Below, one piece after another: positions 7,662 to 8,284 of a stretch of 8,284 nt of DNA. Below the pieces are notes generated by a model. The model did not search any database and had not been told where the DNA came from. It saw only the letters and a program-made list of their open reading frames with translations. The translations under genes were made by a program, and so were the position numbers. Source of the DNA: Desulforudis sp. (lineage in GTDB: Bacteria > Bacillota > Desulfotomaculia > Desulfotomaculales > Desulforudaceae); contig JACUUW010000080.1 of assembly GCA_014859075.1 (NCBI GenBank), positions 1 to 8,284 on the forward strand, read 5' to 3'. Every line of letters begins with the position of its first letter. Within the stretch, counting starts at the first letter, position 1.

Positions 7662-7689
7662 AGGTCGGAGGCCGGAAGTCGGACGTCGG
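7662..7689 (+). repeat. Heptamer array (AGGYCGG)4 directly after ilvC
   Basis: Four adjacent units, AGGTCGG, AGGCCGG, AAGTCGG and ACGTCGG, begin at the first base after the ilvC TAG. Unit and copy number match the array in the T-box leader (1436-1463), so this is a dispersed family rather than a chance tract. Confidence 0.8.
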
Positions 7690-8009
7690 AAACATGGAGA
7701 CGGGGGAAGCATCGGTAAGCCGATACCGGGTAGTAGTCGTCGGTCACCGGCAGCGGAAAAACAGGACTGGCTCGCGTATCTTCCGAGACAGAAAAAATGG
7801 GACTGGCTCCTTTTTTCAGGAGCTACCCTGACTCTTAGCACAATAGGGAACTATCGCAAAAAAAATGTGGTCCCGACTAATTTCACTTCGGAAAAACAGG
7901 TGCCTGTCCCAATTTTTCCAGGCACCACCGGTGTTGGTTTCTTCGTGTTAAGAAAAGTGCCTGACCCTTATTTTAAACTCTGTTCCTAATTCGATCTATC
8001 GATCACGGC
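7690..8009. repeat. Cluster of A-tract/CCTG repeats in the ilvC-leuA gap
   Basis: No gene is seen in this gap. It holds several related short elements, each an A run, a CTGG/CCTG core and a pyrimidine or T run: 7756-7773 (GAAAAACAGGACTGGCTC), 7792-7816 (AAAAAATGGGACTGGCTCC then T6), 7857-7882 (A run, GTGGTCCCGAC), 7891-7926 and 7951-7974 (AGAAAAGTGCCTGACCCTTA then TTTT). The clearest is the perfect 8-bp inverted repeat GGTGCCTG (7899-7906)/CAGGCACC (7919-7926) with a 12-nt loop. A smaller hairpin pairs GCTCC (7806-7810) with GGAGC (7819-7823). They resemble the elements downstream of azlD (68-155). No clear terminator after ilvC and no clear leuA promoter could be identified here, so whether leuA is read from the ilv promoter is open. 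Confidence 0.6.
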
Positions 8010-8027
8010 GCGGTCTTTCCAGACCGC
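8010..8027 (+). other. Perfect 7-bp hairpin upstream of leuA
   Basis: GCGGTCT (8010-8016) and AGACCGC (8021-8027) flank a TTCC loop, 75 bases before the leuA ATG. No U run follows, so it is not a standard terminator. It could be an operator or an RNA stem in the leuA leader; role unknown. Confidence 0.5.
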
Positions 8028-8102
8028 TTCACTTCGAGGTTACCTTGGTCTTTGGTTAAAGAAAAGCCACGGGTCCACCGCGGCGATGGGGGGAGCCAGG
8101 TT

Positions 8103-8284
8103 ATGACCGAGCGCGTGTATATCTTCGACACCACCCTGCGGGACGGGGAGCAGTCCCCGGGAGTGAGCCTGAACATCCGTGAAAAGCTCCAGATCGCCCA
8201 CCAACTGGCCCGGCTGAACGTCGACGTCATCGAGGCCGGCTTCCCGTTCGCCTCGGTCGGCGACTTCAAGGGCGTCCAGGCCGT
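8103..8284 (+). CDS. leuA: 2-isopropylmalate synthase, N-terminal part (cut by window end)
   Basis: Catalyses the first leucine-specific step: acetyl-CoA plus 2-ketoisovalerate gives 2-isopropylmalate. Only 60 complete codons are in the window; the full protein would be about 500 residues. The N-terminus shows the HMGL-like TIM-barrel opening: FDTTLRDGEQSPG (8-20), with the metal-binding Asp9 and catalytic Arg12, and EAGFPFAS (44-51). The ATG at 8103 has GGGAG seven bases upstream. It lies on the same strand as ilvC after a 441-nt gap, consistent with an ilv-leu supercluster. Citramalate or homocitrate synthase share this opening and cannot be fully excluded from so short a piece; the ilv context favours LeuA. 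Confidence 0.88.
   Translation, partial: MTERVYIFDTTLRDGEQSPGVSLNIREKLQIAHQLARLNVDVIEAGFPFASVGDFKGVQA

Noticed and set aside
7662..7974. CRISPR-like array in the ilvC-leuA gap
   Set aside because: The repeats are 7-bp tandem units or variable palindromes, without uniform 25-40 bp repeats and spacers and with no cas genes nearby.
8003..8269. Minus-strand frame of 88 codons over the leuA start
   Set aside because: It overlaps the well-conserved LeuA N-terminus on the other strand and resembles no family I know.

Overview
This window holds a branched-chain amino acid (isoleucine/valine, running into leucine) biosynthesis locus of a high-GC member of the Firmicutes. A canonical T-box leader with a sigma-A promoter points to that phylum. 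The strong G+C bias, the ilvE-ilvD-ilvB-ilvN-ilvC-leuA order and the heptanucleotide and A-tract repeats between genes suggest a Desulfotomaculum/Desulforudis-like member of the Peptococcaceae. The phylum is well supported; the family is inference.

Layout. Positions 1-164 are a repeat-bearing non-coding stretch downstream of azlD. Positions 165-1210 (minus strand) hold azlC-azlD, an overlapping pair encoding a two-component branched-chain amino acid exporter. Divergent from it, a near-perfect sigma-A promoter (1266-1294) starts a leader of about 435 nt containing a T-box riboswitch with a probable isoleucine AUC specifier and a mutually exclusive antiterminator and terminator. There follow on the plus strand ilvE (1738-2619), ilvD (2775-4451), ilvB (4456-6111), ilvN (6152-6649) and ilvC (6675-7661). 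A 441-nt repeat-rich gap (7662-8102) comes next, then the first 60 codons of leuA (8103 to the window end).

How it works together. IlvB/IlvN form acetohydroxyacid synthase with its regulatory subunit. IlvC then isomerises and reduces the product, IlvD dehydrates it, and IlvE transaminates the 2-keto acid to Ile, Val or Leu. LeuA diverts 2-ketoisovalerate to leucine. Control is probably double: uncharged tRNA-Ile sensed by the T-box on the whole operon, and allosteric feedback through the ACT domain of IlvN. AzlCD exports excess branched-chain amino acids or toxic analogues.

I see no previously undescribed system. The genes are ordinary. The points worth a second look are non-coding: a heptamer array (consensus AGGYCGG) inside the T-box leader and again directly after the ilvC stop, a 17-bp exact duplication of the ilvD ribosome-binding/start region, a strong hairpin between ilvE and ilvD, and clusters of A-tract/CCTG repeats at both ends of the locus.
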